Below the pieces are notes generated by a model, which saw only the letters and a program-made list of their open reading frames with translations, ran no database searches and had not been told where the DNA came from. A stretch of DNA of 64,000 nucleotides from Oceanotoga teriensis (GTDB taxonomy: Bacteria; Thermotogota; Thermotogae; Petrotogales; Petrotogaceae): NCBI RefSeq assembly GCF_003148465.1, contig NZ_QGGI01000005.1, positions 1 to 64,000 of the forward strand, given 5' to 3'. The position numbers and the translations under genes are program-made. Positions 1 through 8,499 of the stretch are shown here, one piece after another; the stretch's first letter is position 1, and the number at the start of each line of letters is the position of its first letter.

Positions 1-73
1 TTGCTATATCTACTCCCACTACTAATGTTTTTTCATCCACTTGTTTTATTTTATTATTTTGTGTATAATTCAT
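1..73 (-). CDS. IS110-family transposase, 5' end only (cut by window edge)
   Basis: Only the first 24 codons are in the window. They read MNYTQNNKIKQ then VVGVDIA. This is the usual start of IS110-family transposases: a short polar leader followed by the first beta strand of the RuvC-like DEDD domain, whose Asp (in GVDIA) is the first catalytic residue. The ATG at 71-73 is preceded on the minus strand by a strong ribosome binding site, AAGGAGG (81-87), at 7-nt spacing. IS110 enzymes move circular elements by a recombinase-like mechanism without terminal inverted repeats. Whether the rest of the gene is intact cannot be seen. Another DEDD transposase is possible but less likely. Confidence 0.75.
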   Translation of the reverse strand, partial: MNYTQNNKIKQVDEKTLVVGVDIA

Positions 74-379
74 TTAGGTTCCTCCTTTGTAAAATATTTG
101 ATGGATTCTTGTTACACTTTTATTTTACGGGGAGGTTCCTTTTTTTTCAACCTCTTTCTTTTTTTATTTCAGGAATGCTCCTAACTAAAATTATTCATTC
201 ATCTGATATTTTAATATATTCATATATTAAATACAATTAAATACTCACGTTGTATTTCCATAATGATGTGGCAAAAAATTCCTAATCAATAAACTTTCTA
301 ATAAAAACATAATATTTGATACAAAAAAGCTTTTTTTGTTCTTTAATCACCATTATTTGATAATATTCAAATATAATCA
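74..379 (-). mobile_element. Non-coding region upstream of the IS110 transposase (candidate left end / bridge RNA)
   Basis: About 300 bases with no plausible gene lie upstream of the transposase start. A 6-bp inverted repeat (gaggtt at 132-137 with aacctc at 149-154) forms a small hairpin on the transposase strand, and an aacct just before the start codon could pair with the same arm. A palindromic run (acaaaa...ttttgt) lies near 320-339. In IS110-group elements the bridge RNA that guides target choice is encoded in this upstream left end, so this is where it should be. The element boundary cannot be fixed from one copy. Confidence 0.35.
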
Positions 380-419
380 AAAATAATCACTATAAGCAAA
401 ATCTTATAGTGATTATTTT
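380..419. terminator. Bidirectional intrinsic terminator
   Basis: A perfect 17-bp inverted repeat (380-396 with 403-419, 6-nt loop) ends in A/T runs on both sides. It lies directly after the stop of the minus-strand gene that ends at 420, so it should end that transcript. It could also insulate the gene from the neighbouring IS element. Confidence 0.85.
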
Positions 420-1076
420 TTATTCAAATCTATTAAAAATTATTTCAGTTGTATATAATTTTGGGTATATATTCAATCCTTTATATTTAAGATAAATTTT
501 ATCTTCTGAATCTATCCAAAAATCTCCAGTCCAAAAAGTAGATAAGAATCCATCTATTTTCATTTTTATATTCATTGTGTTATAGTCTTTATTATTTATT
601 CGAATATTTTCAAAAGAATTGAAATATACATACATTTTCTTAAAATTTAAGTCTTGAGGATTAAATGTCCAAAAATATATATTATCAGAACTATAATCTA
701 TTAAAGATAAAGAATATCCATAAATTTGAAACCATGGCAAATCATCTAATATAAATTCTTTTTCTATTTTTTTATTTTCTTTTTCTCCCATTAGAAATAC
801 TTTATTTTCTTTTCTTTCGAGAATGAAATGACTATCTTTTGATATATATTCTAATTTATTAACCTTTTCATTATCATGATAGACCTTATATTTATCTTCA
901 TTTCCTATCCATTCCACATAAAAATTTTCTTTATTATAAAGCATTTTACTCTCATTTATTCCATCTGGAAGTGATTCATCATAAACCATTTTTAATGATT
1001 CTTTTGACTCAAATATGTTAGAATAAGCAAAAGTAAAACAGTTCAATAGAATTAGTAAAAAAAATAATTTTTTCAT
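420..1076 (-). CDS. Secreted protein of unknown function
   Basis: The 218-residue product starts with a clear signal peptide: two Lys, a hydrophobic core, and a likely cut after AYS near residue 19. The mature part is polar and rich in Asn, Lys, Tyr and Phe and looks mostly beta-stranded, with alternating hydrophobic residues. It has no cysteines after the signal and no second membrane helix, so it is probably periplasmic or attached to the outer sheath. I recognise no family; a DUF3108-like beta fold is only a vague guess. ATG with GGAGG 6 nt upstream (1083-1087). It is a single-gene unit, with a strong terminator downstream and a divergent gene (1148) upstream. Confidence 0.7.
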   Translation of the reverse strand: MKKLFFLLILLNCFTFAYSNIFESKESLKMVYDESLPDGINESKMLYNKENFYVEWIGNEDKYKVYHDNEKVNKLEYISKDSHFILERKENKVFLMGEKENKKIEKEFILDDLPWFQIYGYSLSLIDYSSDNIYFWTFNPQDLNFKKMYVYFNSFENIRINNKDYNTMNIKMKIDGFLSTFWTGDFWIDSEDKIYLKYKGLNIYPKLYTTEIIFNRFE

Positions 1077-1147
1077 AAAATTCCTCCAATATCAATCGTA
1101 TTTTTATGTTATAATTTTATTAACTCCTAAAAGCAAAAGGTGAATAT

Positions 1148-2788
1148 ATGGATAAACGAAAAAAAGTTGTTTATTATATTTTAATCATAACTGGAATATT
1201 ATTGACTTCTTATATTCCATTTGAAAAATTTAATATAGAGTTTAAATATTTAATACCATTATTTTTAATAACTTATATATCGGATAATTTAAAAATATAT
1301 TGGCGATATGATAGAAGACTTGTTAGCAATATTGTTGGATTTACATTTTCCTTCATTTTAGGATTGCCATATATATTTTTAAATTCTTTTATAACTTTTT
1401 TTAGATTAAAAAAGAGTTCTTTAAATGGTAGGCTCTATGTATTTTTAGTATACTATAACACTTATATATTATCAGCTATCATAGCTTATAAATTTGATGG
1501 AATTCTCTCAATATTTTTATTTTTGACTTTATCAAAAATATTTAATTCCATAATAATGAATACTTTAAAAACTTTTGATTTTAATATTTTTTTATTAGAA
1601 TACTTACATTTTTTAACTTTGATACCTTTTTCATATTTCTATTTAATTTCAGATCAATATATAATTAAAATGGCTCTGATAACAGTAAATTTATTATTAT
1701 CTATCTTATATTATTTATTGATTAAATTAAAAAATGAAAAAAATGATGAAATAATAAAAAATCAAAGACTTCAAAAATTTAATGAAATAACTTTAAAATT
1801 CTCAAATATTTTAAAGCAGTTCAGTGTAAAAGATACTGAATATTTTGTTTTGGATGAAATTGCAAAAATTATTCATTCGCAGTTGAAATATAAACATGTT
1901 TTAATAAGTATGTTCGATTTTAAAAAAAATACTGTTGAAAGAATAACTCAAAAAGGTTTGAGCGAAAATGATTTTAATAAAATAAAAAATAAAAGAGTTA
2001 GTATAGATAAAATAATGAATTTACTCGATATCTCAAACAAATATCTTGAAACTTATTTCATCCCAAATAATGGCAATGATAAAGATTATCTTTTTTCTTT
2101 AAGAAATGAAGTAAATATAAATGATAGTTTAAAACCATCTAATCTATGGAGATATGATGATTTATTGTTAATAACTTTAAAAAATGATATGAATGATATA
2201 ATTGGTTATATATCTTGTGATGAACCAGAATCAGGTCTTAGACCTACAAAAGAAGAATTAAATATTTTGACTGTATTGACTCAATTAGCATCTATAACTT
2301 TAGAAAATTCTTATAAATATGATGAGGTTATTAATATAGCTGAAAGAGATGGATTAACTAAATTATATAATCATTCAAAGCTATTTTCAGATTTAAAATT
2401 ATTTGAAAAAGATGGGAAAAATATATCTATTGCTTTTTTTGATATGGATAATTTCAAATCCTTCAATGATAATTATGGACACTTAGAAGGAGATAAAATA
2501 TTGAAAAAAATTTCTAAACTATTTAAAAACAATATAAGAGATAATGATAGAGTTTATAGATATGGTGGCGATGAATTTGTATTTATATTTAATAATATTA
2601 AAAAAGATAAATCTAAAGATATAATTAAAAGATTTATTGAGAAAACTTCTTCAATAAATTCAAATATAACTTTTTCAATAGGAATTGCTGACTCCTCTGA
2701 AACATCAAAATATAAAGAACTTTTAGATTTAGCCGATAAAAGAGCCTATAAATCTAAAAAACTTGGTAAAGATAGAATAACTATTTAA
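1148..2788 (+). CDS. Membrane diguanylate cyclase (7TM-like + GAF + GGDEF)
   Basis: Makes the second messenger c-di-GMP from two GTP. The N-terminal ~195 residues contain about seven hydrophobic segments, followed by a short charged coil, a GAF-like sensor domain (about 230-390), and a C-terminal GGDEF domain (about 395-546). The active site is intact: FDMDNFKSFND, then GH, then GGDEF at 473-477. An inhibitory RxxD site (RDND, 464-467) sits five residues before GGDEF, so product inhibition is expected. ATG with AAAGGTG upstream. It is alone on its strand after a divergent gene; the next gene starts about 50 nt later and may be co-transcribed. The signal sensed is unknown. Confidence 0.9.
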   Translation: MDKRKKVVYYILIITGILLTSYIPFEKFNIEFKYLIPLFLITYISDNLKIYWRYDRRLVSNIVGFTFSFILGLPYIFLNSFITFFRLKKSSLNGRLYVFLVYYNTYILSAIIAYKFDGILSIFLFLTLSKIFNSIIMNTLKTFDFNIFLLEYLHFLTLIPFSYFYLISDQYIIKMALITVNLLLSILYYLLIKLKNEKNDEIIKNQRLQKFNEITLKFSNILKQFSVKDTEYFVLDEIAKIIHSQLKYKHVLISMFDFKKNTVERITQKGLSENDFNKIKNKRVSIDKIMNLLDISNKYLETYFIPNNGNDKDYLFSLRNEVNINDSLKPSNLWRYDDLLLITLKNDMNDIIGYISCDEPESGLRPTKEELNILTVLTQLASITLENSYKYDEVINIAERDGLTKLYNHSKLFSDLKLFEKDGKNISIAFFDMDNFKSFNDNYGHLEGDKILKKISKLFKNNIRDNDRVYRYGGDEFVFIFNNIKKDKSKDIIKRFIEKTSSINSNITFSIGIADSSETSKYKELLDLADKRAYKSKKLGKDRITI

Positions 2789-2836
2789 AATTTATATTTC
2801 AAATCTCAAATATAAAATAAATGAGGAGTGTTTATT

Positions 2837-3604
2837 TTGAAAACAAAAAAATTAACTTATACATCAATGATGTTGGCATTAGTTTTTATATCAACACTTT
2901 TAATAAAGATACCAGTTCCAATAACCAATGGTTATATTCATCTTGGAGATTCTATGATATTTATAGCATCCATAATATTTGGATGGAAAACAGGAATGAT
3001 ATCTGGCGGATTGGGTGCCTCCATGGCTGATTTAATTGGAGGTTATGCATTTTGGGCATTACCAACTTTAATAATAAAATCTATAATGGCAGGAATAATT
3101 GGTCTATTCACAAAGAAAAAATCTAAAAACATTGCATTTATTATGACAATATTGGGAATTATAATATGGATATTATTTAGTTCAATTATTTATATATCTT
3201 TAAATAACTTAAAAATCGATATAAAAAATGATTTAAATTATTCACAAAAAATAATAAATGAAACTGGTTTAGATAACATCAAAAACCTTGATTCGACAAT
3301 AAAAAAGATACAAAATATACTTCTATATATATCTATAATAATCCCAATTTTAAGTTTTATACTAATATCAATTTTTAGAAAAAGGGATAAAGATTTATTT
3401 AATTTAAATACCTTTTTAGGTATAATTATTTCTGGTCTTTGGATGGTGATGAGTTATTATATAAGTGGAATATTCATATATGGAAATTCTATAATACCTA
3501 TATTTGAAATACCTTGGAATATAACTCAATTTATTGGAAGTGCTATAATAGCAATATTAATAGTATTTTCTTTGAATAAATTAAATTTAAAAATAAAATT
3601 ATAA
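2837..3604 (+). CDS. ECF transporter S component (substrate-binding membrane subunit)
   Basis: The N-terminal part has the S-component hallmarks: an early hydrophobic helix, then HLGDSMIF, FGWKTGMISGG and GGYAFWALPT, as in the DUF1393-like ECF S subunits that take up vitamins or their precursors. TTG start at 2837, 8 nt after GAGGAG; the upstream in-frame GTG overlaps that ribosome binding site. The product is 255 residues, longer than the usual ~180-200: a polar, partly coiled segment (about residues 115-165) separates the first three helices from the last. No EcfA or EcfT genes are nearby, so it would use a shared energising module. No riboswitch fits in the 48-nt gap, so the substrate is unknown. 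Confidence 0.75.
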   Translation: MKTKKLTYTSMMLALVFISTLLIKIPVPITNGYIHLGDSMIFIASIIFGWKTGMISGGLGASMADLIGGYAFWALPTLIIKSIMAGIIGLFTKKKSKNIAFIMTILGIIIWILFSSIIYISLNNLKIDIKNDLNYSQKIINETGLDNIKNLDSTIKKIQNILLYISIIIPILSFILISIFRKRDKDLFNLNTFLGIIISGLWMVMSYYISGIFIYGNSIIPIFEIPWNITQFIGSAIIAILIVFSLNKLNLKIKL

Positions 3605-3628
3605 AGATTTAGGTTAGGAGATTAAAAA

Positions 3629-5101
3629 ATGAAGAAAACCATTTATTTATCAATAATTTTTTTGATATTACTTATAACTATTTTTCTTATCTTTTTTGCA
3701 GGTTTTATAAAAATATCTGATAAAAGAATATTTTATATTGGATCAAAAGAAAAAGCTTTAAAAGAATTCTTTGAAAAAGAAAAATATGAAATAATAAATG
3801 ATTATAAAAATAAATATAAGGACGATTATTTATATTATTTTGTAAAAGATATAGTTCAGAGCGATTATCCTTATTTGAACTTAAAAGAAAAGAAATATGA
3901 TTTCGATTGGAAAGATTTATCTGATTTTTATATCGATAAAATAAAAAATACTGATAATGAAGATAAAAAAATGTATTTATTGAATGAAATGATTAGTTTT
4001 TTAAATGATTCAAATATTAAAATAGATTCGAATCATGACAACTTTTATAATTTAACCCTTCCAATAAAATTAAAGGAATTTGGAAATGATATAAAAATAG
4101 AAGCTTATAATATTCATGCAATAGAATTTCAGGATAATATACAAATAGGTGACACTTTATTAAAAATAGATGATATTCCAATAGACGAAATCATCCAAGA
4201 AATCTCTTCAAAAACTTATTATGGAAAAGTCAAAAATGGTAAAGATTTAATATTAAAAAAAATTTTTAATCTTTATAATTTTTATATTAAAGATGAAAAA
4301 TATGATTCTTCAACTCTAACATTAAAGGATTCAGAGCAAAATGAATATACTATTTCTCAAAAGTACAATCCAAATGATATATATTTTAAAAATAATTCTT
4401 TTATGATAAATGAATATGCTTATAATTCAACAAAAAACAATTTTGAAATATTTGATAAAGATATCGGTTATCTAAAAATAGGTTCTTTTGAAGATGAAAA
4501 TTTTGAAGATTTCATTCAAAATATAGAACTTGAAAGAACTAAAGGATTGATAATAGATATAAGGGGTAACTCTGAAAAGAGCAATGAAAAAAATATGTTT
4601 TTGTTATTATCGAAGTTCATGAATACAAATGATGAATTTTTATATAAAAGAATTAAAAATTCTGAATTTTTACATATATTCGGGAGAAATTCTAATGATT
4701 ATCCAAATGATATAGAATTCAATGGAGAATTTTATCCGGATATTAAACTAAATTATGAACCCTCAAATAATAAATATGATAATCCTGTAATACTTATAAT
4801 AGATAATATAAACTATAATTCAAGTGATCTTTTCATATATTACTTTAAAAATAATAGTATTGGAAAAGTAATAGGTAGAAATACTATCATGAATATAGGT
4901 AAAACTTTTGATATTAAGTTTGATGATATTATTTTGAAATTTCCTTATTTAATGTATTTAAATCATTATAAAGAAATACTAGAAGAATACGAAATTAAAC
5001 CAGATATATATATTCCTTATACGGATAATGAAGTTAGAGGAGAAGATATTATATATGAAACATCATTTAACTTAATATTGGCTTCAATTGAGCAAAAATA
5101 A
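3629..5101 (+). CDS. S41 peptidase-like (C-terminal-processing-protease family) protein, exported
   Basis: The 490-residue product has one N-terminal membrane helix (about 5-28), a polar central region with a PDZ-like stretch (about 140-200), and a C-terminal S41-type core. The core shows IGYLKIGSF, LIIDIRGN, VILIID, a later GxxT...GK stretch, and near the end a segment like the usual GIxPD strand. Aligned on that core, the nucleophile region reads NYNSSD (395-400), so the usual Ser three residues before the acid appears to be Asn397, with Ser398/399 beside it. Activity is therefore uncertain. Ribosome binding site AGGAG; terminator directly downstream. Likely anchored and facing outward. Confidence 0.7.
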   Translation: MKKTIYLSIIFLILLITIFLIFFAGFIKISDKRIFYIGSKEKALKEFFEKEKYEIINDYKNKYKDDYLYYFVKDIVQSDYPYLNLKEKKYDFDWKDLSDFYIDKIKNTDNEDKKMYLLNEMISFLNDSNIKIDSNHDNFYNLTLPIKLKEFGNDIKIEAYNIHAIEFQDNIQIGDTLLKIDDIPIDEIIQEISSKTYYGKVKNGKDLILKKIFNLYNFYIKDEKYDSSTLTLKDSEQNEYTISQKYNPNDIYFKNNSFMINEYAYNSTKNNFEIFDKDIGYLKIGSFEDENFEDFIQNIELERTKGLIIDIRGNSEKSNEKNMFLLLSKFMNTNDEFLYKRIKNSEFLHIFGRNSNDYPNDIEFNGEFYPDIKLNYEPSNNKYDNPVILIIDNINYNSSDLFIYYFKNNSIGKVIGRNTIMNIGKTFDIKFDDIILKFPYLMYLNHYKEILEEYEIKPDIYIPYTDNEVRGEDIIYETSFNLILASIEQK

Positions 5102-5108
5102 AAAAATT

Positions 5109-5143
5109 TCCGTTATAATTTTTAAATTATAACGGATTTTTTT
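5109..5143 (+). terminator. Intrinsic terminator after the S41-like gene
   Basis: Inverted repeat with 11-13 bp arms around ccgttataa / ttataacgg, followed by seven T, starting 8 nt after the stop codon. Confidence 0.85.
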
Positions 5144-5224
5144 ATAAATAATCTCACCTAAATGAACAAAAAAAGATAAGATATAAATTTTTTATTATGC
5201 TAAACTCTATTTTGGAGGTGCAAA

Positions 5225-6070
5225 ATGAATTGGATAAACATTTTAAATGATGTAATAAACTATATAGAATCAAATTTGAATTCTGAGATCTCTCATGAAG
5301 AAATTTCTAAAATATCTTGCTGTTCTTATTATCATTTTCAAAAAGTTTTTTCATACATAACTGGTTTATCTTTGGGTGAATATATAAGAAATAGAAAAAT
5401 GACTTTAGCTGCCTTCGATATACAAAAAGATGAAGGAAGAATCATTGATATTGCTTATAAATATGGATATGCCTCCCCAAATTCATTTAATAAAGCTTTT
5501 AAAAGTGTGCATGGTATTCCTCCAATAAAAGCAAAAAATAATAAAGCAATTTTAAATATATTCCCTAAGTTAAGTTTATCCCTTGAAATATCGGGAACAG
5601 AAGATGTTAAATATTCGATAGTAGAAAAAGAAAGTTTTAAAATTATAGGAAATAGAATTTCATTATCAGAAAATATGAATGAAAATTTTAAAATAGTCCC
5701 AAATTTTTGGAAAAAAATGATAAATAATGATTTTATAAATAAATTGAAAGAATTCAACAATAATTATCCAAAAGGTATATTAGGAGTTAATTATTTTAAA
5801 AATTCAAGATATATTTACTATTATATTTCAGTGTCGAGTAATAAAAAGGCTCCAAAAAATATGTATGAAATTAATATACCAAAATCAACTTGGATAATTT
5901 TCAAGTCAGAAGGAGATTTTGAAAAATCAGTTCAAAAAATTTATACTAAATTCTTTAAAGAATGGCTACCTTTTTCGAATTATGAATATGGTAAATTACC
6001 TGATATTGAAGTATATCCTTTTGACAAAAGCAAAAATTTTGAAGTGTGGATTTCTATAAAAAATAAATAA
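5225..6070 (+). CDS. AraC-family regulator with GyrI-like ligand-binding domain
   Basis: Residues 8-107 form the double helix-turn-helix of AraC/XylS proteins (YYHFQKVFSYITG in the first, IAYKYGYASPNSFNKAFK in the second, typical of the Rob/MarA/SoxS branch). The C-terminal half (about 125-281) is a GyrI-like / AraC_E_bind domain, which in Rob and BmrR-type proteins binds amphipathic drugs. ATG 8 nt after GGAGGTG. The next genes encode a free GyrI-like protein and an ABC exporter on the same strand with short gaps, so this is probably the local regulator of a drug-responsive efflux operon (inference from context). Confidence 0.85.
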   Translation: MNWINILNDVINYIESNLNSEISHEEISKISCCSYYHFQKVFSYITGLSLGEYIRNRKMTLAAFDIQKDEGRIIDIAYKYGYASPNSFNKAFKSVHGIPPIKAKNNKAILNIFPKLSLSLEISGTEDVKYSIVEKESFKIIGNRISLSENMNENFKIVPNFWKKMINNDFINKLKEFNNNYPKGILGVNYFKNSRYIYYYISVSSNKKAPKNMYEINIPKSTWIIFKSEGDFEKSVQKIYTKFFKEWLPFSNYEYGKLPDIEVYPFDKSKNFEVWISIKNK

Positions 6071-6085
6071 GAAAGGGGTTTTTTG

Positions 6086-6541
6086 ATGAATGAATCTATA
6101 ACTATTGAAAATGTAGAACCATTAAAAGTCGCATCAATTAATTATGAAGGAATTTTGAAAGGAGCAAATAAATTTTTCCCAAAGATATTTAAATCAATAA
6201 AAGGGCAAAATAATGGAGCACCATTTTTTAATTATTATTTTTTTGATAAAAATAATCAAATGGCAAAAATAGAATTATGTGTTCCAACAAATGAAATTCC
6301 CAACAATAATTCTATCGAATCAAAAACTATTAAAGGAGGTTTATTTCTATGTAAAACACATAAAGGTTCTTATTCAAATTTACAAAAAAGTTATGAGGAA
6401 TTAACTATTTATGCCGAAGAACATAATTTAAAATTGTCTACTCCTTGGAGAGAAATTTTTGTGAAAGGACCTGGATTATTTCTAAAAGGTAATGAAGATA
6501 ATTATATAACTTTAATACAAATTCCTATTTTAGAGGAGTGA
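6086..6541 (+). CDS. Stand-alone GyrI-like small-molecule-binding protein
   Basis: A 151-residue protein made only of a GyrI-like fold: the start ENVEPLKVASINYEG and the end ITLIQIPI match the first and last strands of AraC_E_bind / GyrI-like domains. It has no DNA-binding part. It begins 15 nt after the AraC-type regulator. ATG at 6086 is preferred over the adjacent TTG because AAAGGGG lies 7 nt upstream. Such proteins bind hydrophobic compounds, and some relatives hydrolyse or sequester them. Here it may buffer or present the ligand that the regulator senses; that role is inferred. Confidence 0.7.
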   Translation: MNESITIENVEPLKVASINYEGILKGANKFFPKIFKSIKGQNNGAPFFNYYFFDKNNQMAKIELCVPTNEIPNNNSIESKTIKGGLFLCKTHKGSYSNLQKSYEELTIYAEEHNLKLSTPWREIFVKGPGLFLKGNEDNYITLIQIPILEE

Positions 6542-7503
6542 TAAAAATATATATAATAGAATCTAGAAATGTAACGAAAAAATTTAAAAATGGTGTAAAA
6601 GCTTTAAATAATTTTGATTTGAAAGTAAAAGAAGGACAAATTTTTTCATTACTTGGACCAAATGGTGCTGGAAAATCTACTTTAATAAAAATACTCACAA
6701 CTTATTATAAATATAATTCTGGTGAAATAAATATTTTTGGAACAGATCTTATAAATAATTCAAAAGAAATAAGAAAAAACATTGCTTGTGTATCTCAAAA
6801 TATTTCTGTAGATAATCATTTATCTTTAAAAGAAAATATTATATTTCAAAGCCACCTTTATAAAATAGATAGAAAAGAATCTAATCGTAGAATGAATGAT
6901 TTAATAAATATATTAAAATTAGAGAAATATATAGATTTTCCTACAAAAACTTATTCTGGAGGAATTAAAAGAAGATTGGATATTGCTATAAATATGATAT
7001 CCAATCCCAAAATACTTTTTCTTGATGAACCTACAACTGGTATGGATATAGAATCTAGAAAGATATTATGGGATATAATATTAAAAATAAACAAAAATTA
7101 TAATACTACTATATTTTTGACAACACATTATCTCGAAGAAGCTGATCATTTAAGCGATGAAATTTGTATAATGAAAGATGGTAAAAATATAATTCAATCA
7201 TCTCCAGATAGTCTAAAATATTTAACTAAAAAAAGAGTTATTAAGATAGAGTTTACAGATATGAAAAATCTTGAAAATTTTGAAGATTTAAATAAAATTT
7301 TAAAATTAAATCTAAGATATGAAAAAAAACAAAATATATTATTTATAAGTATTCAAAATGGAAAAAATATTTTTAAAGATTTAAACAATCTTTTATTGAA
7401 AAAAGATATTGATTTTAAAGGAATCTCTATCATAAAACCTACCCTCGAAGAAGCTTTTATAGATATTATAAATAAAGATAAAGAGGTGAATAATAATGTT
7501 TAG
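6538..7503 (+). CDS. ABC exporter ATP-binding subunit (DrrA-type)
   Basis: Carries all nucleotide-binding motifs: Walker A GPNGAGKST, signature YSGGIKRR, Walker B LFLDEP, and the switch His (TTHYLEEADH). The ~80-residue C-terminal extension is typical of the DrrA/NatA drug and antibiotic exporter ATPases. It overlaps the upstream gene's stop and is followed by its permease with an 8-nt overlap. The start is unusual. The only standard start in frame, GTG at 6538, lies inside the ribosome binding site GAGGAG (6533-6538). The spacing instead fits an ATA codon at 6547, which would give MYIIESRNVTKKF, the length expected for the family. Confidence 0.88.
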   Translation: MIKIYIIESRNVTKKFKNGVKALNNFDLKVKEGQIFSLLGPNGAGKSTLIKILTTYYKYNSGEINIFGTDLINNSKEIRKNIACVSQNISVDNHLSLKENIIFQSHLYKIDRKESNRRMNDLINILKLEKYIDFPTKTYSGGIKRRLDIAINMISNPKILFLDEPTTGMDIESRKILWDIILKINKNYNTTIFLTTHYLEEADHLSDEICIMKDGKNIIQSSPDSLKYLTKKRVIKIEFTDMKNLENFEDLNKILKLNLRYEKKQNILFISIQNGKNIFKDLNNLLLKKDIDFKGISIIKPTLEEAFIDIINKDKEVNNNV

Positions 7504-8245
7504 TATTATGTTGAGAAATATGAAATGGAGATTTCAAAATCCAATTTCAATAATTATAACAATAATTCAACCTCTTTTATGGTTAATTCTATATAGTACA
7601 GTAGCATCTCAAACAATGGAAAAAATTAATATTTCGAATTATACTGCTTTTGTTTTACCTGGAATAATGTTTTTAGTGACATTTTCTTCTTGTTCAAGTG
7701 GTGGTATTATAAATTTCATAATGAAATCTAATGGAAGTTTTTATAGAATTTTGATATCTCCAATAAAAAGATCTTCTATGATTCTTGGACAGATATTAGA
7801 AGCTATTTTATTATCACTTTTAGAAATTTTTATATTGTTTTTTATATCTTTATTTTTTAATGTGACTATTAGTTCTGGATTTATAGGATTTCTTTGTATA
7901 TTAGTATTAATATTTTTAAATGCTTTCTTTTTATCTGGATTAGCTTATTTTATAAGTTTAAAAATGCCAAATGAAGTAATATATGAAACTATAATGACTC
8001 TTATAGTATTACCAATATTTTTTTTAAGTTCTGCACTTTTTCCAATAGATAATATAAATGGTATTCTAAAATCTATTATACTATTTAATCCTTTTACCCA
8101 TTTTATAAATTTAATAAGAGATCTTTTATTCTCAAATCAAATAGACTATAATATGTTTTTTTCAGTTGTGATCTTATTTTCAATTCTATCCATATTAATA
8201 TTTTTACTTTCAATTTTTACATTAAATAAAGAAATAAATCAATAA
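7496..8245 (+). CDS. ABC-2 type exporter permease (DrrB-like)
   Basis: A 249-residue membrane protein with six hydrophobic helices and the ABC-2 layout: N-terminal amphipathic segment, PGIMF in the first periplasmic turn, an LxxLxISPIKR coupling helix, and NPFTHFINLIRDL near the C-terminus. It partners the preceding ATPase; its ATG (7496) overlaps that gene's 3' end and follows AAAGAGGTG. The pair would pump a hydrophobic compound outward. Given the AraC-GyrI regulator, drug or bile-type amphiphiles are plausible but unproven. A strong terminator ends the operon. Confidence 0.85.
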   Translation: MFSIMLRNMKWRFQNPISIIITIIQPLLWLILYSTVASQTMEKINISNYTAFVLPGIMFLVTFSSCSSGGIINFIMKSNGSFYRILISPIKRSSMILGQILEAILLSLLEIFILFFISLFFNVTISSGFIGFLCILVLIFLNAFFLSGLAYFISLKMPNEVIYETIMTLIVLPIFFLSSALFPIDNINGILKSIILFNPFTHFINLIRDLLFSNQIDYNMFFSVVILFSILSILIFLLSIFTLNKEINQ

Positions 8246-8292
8246 AATAAAATGGAGAATGATATTTATTATATCATTCTCCATTTTATTTT
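8244..8292. terminator. Bidirectional intrinsic terminator with 22-bp perfect stem
   Basis: Arms 8244-8265 and 8271-8292 are perfectly complementary around a 5-nt loop and flanked by A/T runs. It ends the efflux operon. The stretch from 8293 to the next gene is AT-rich and shows no clear structure; it presumably holds the promoter for the decarboxylase gene. Confidence 0.88.
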
Positions 8293-8499
8293 ATATATAC
8301 CAATTATTAGCTTTTAATCATTATTTCAACCATTAATAATATCATAAAATGAGATCATATATATATAATTTTTCTTGTTTAATAATATTTACACACCTTG
8401 TATGTTTTATTAACTTTTCTATATTATCTCTGTTACTTTAAAAGTATTAAATAGACAATAGTTTTATGAAAAAAATTCAACTCTAAGGAGGTCTTTATT

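Noticed and set aside
1-240. Open frame on the plus strand at the left edge
   Set aside because: It is antisense to the IS110 transposase start, is very rich in Phe and Leu from T-rich DNA, and has no ribosome binding site.
2821-3030. Open frame in the same region as the ECF S component
   Set aside because: It is an out-of-frame shadow; the overlapping frame has membrane helices and family motifs.
8293-8499. Possible riboswitch or small RNA before the decarboxylase gene
   Set aside because: No conserved motif or stable stem was seen beyond the upstream terminator; probably just the promoter and leader.
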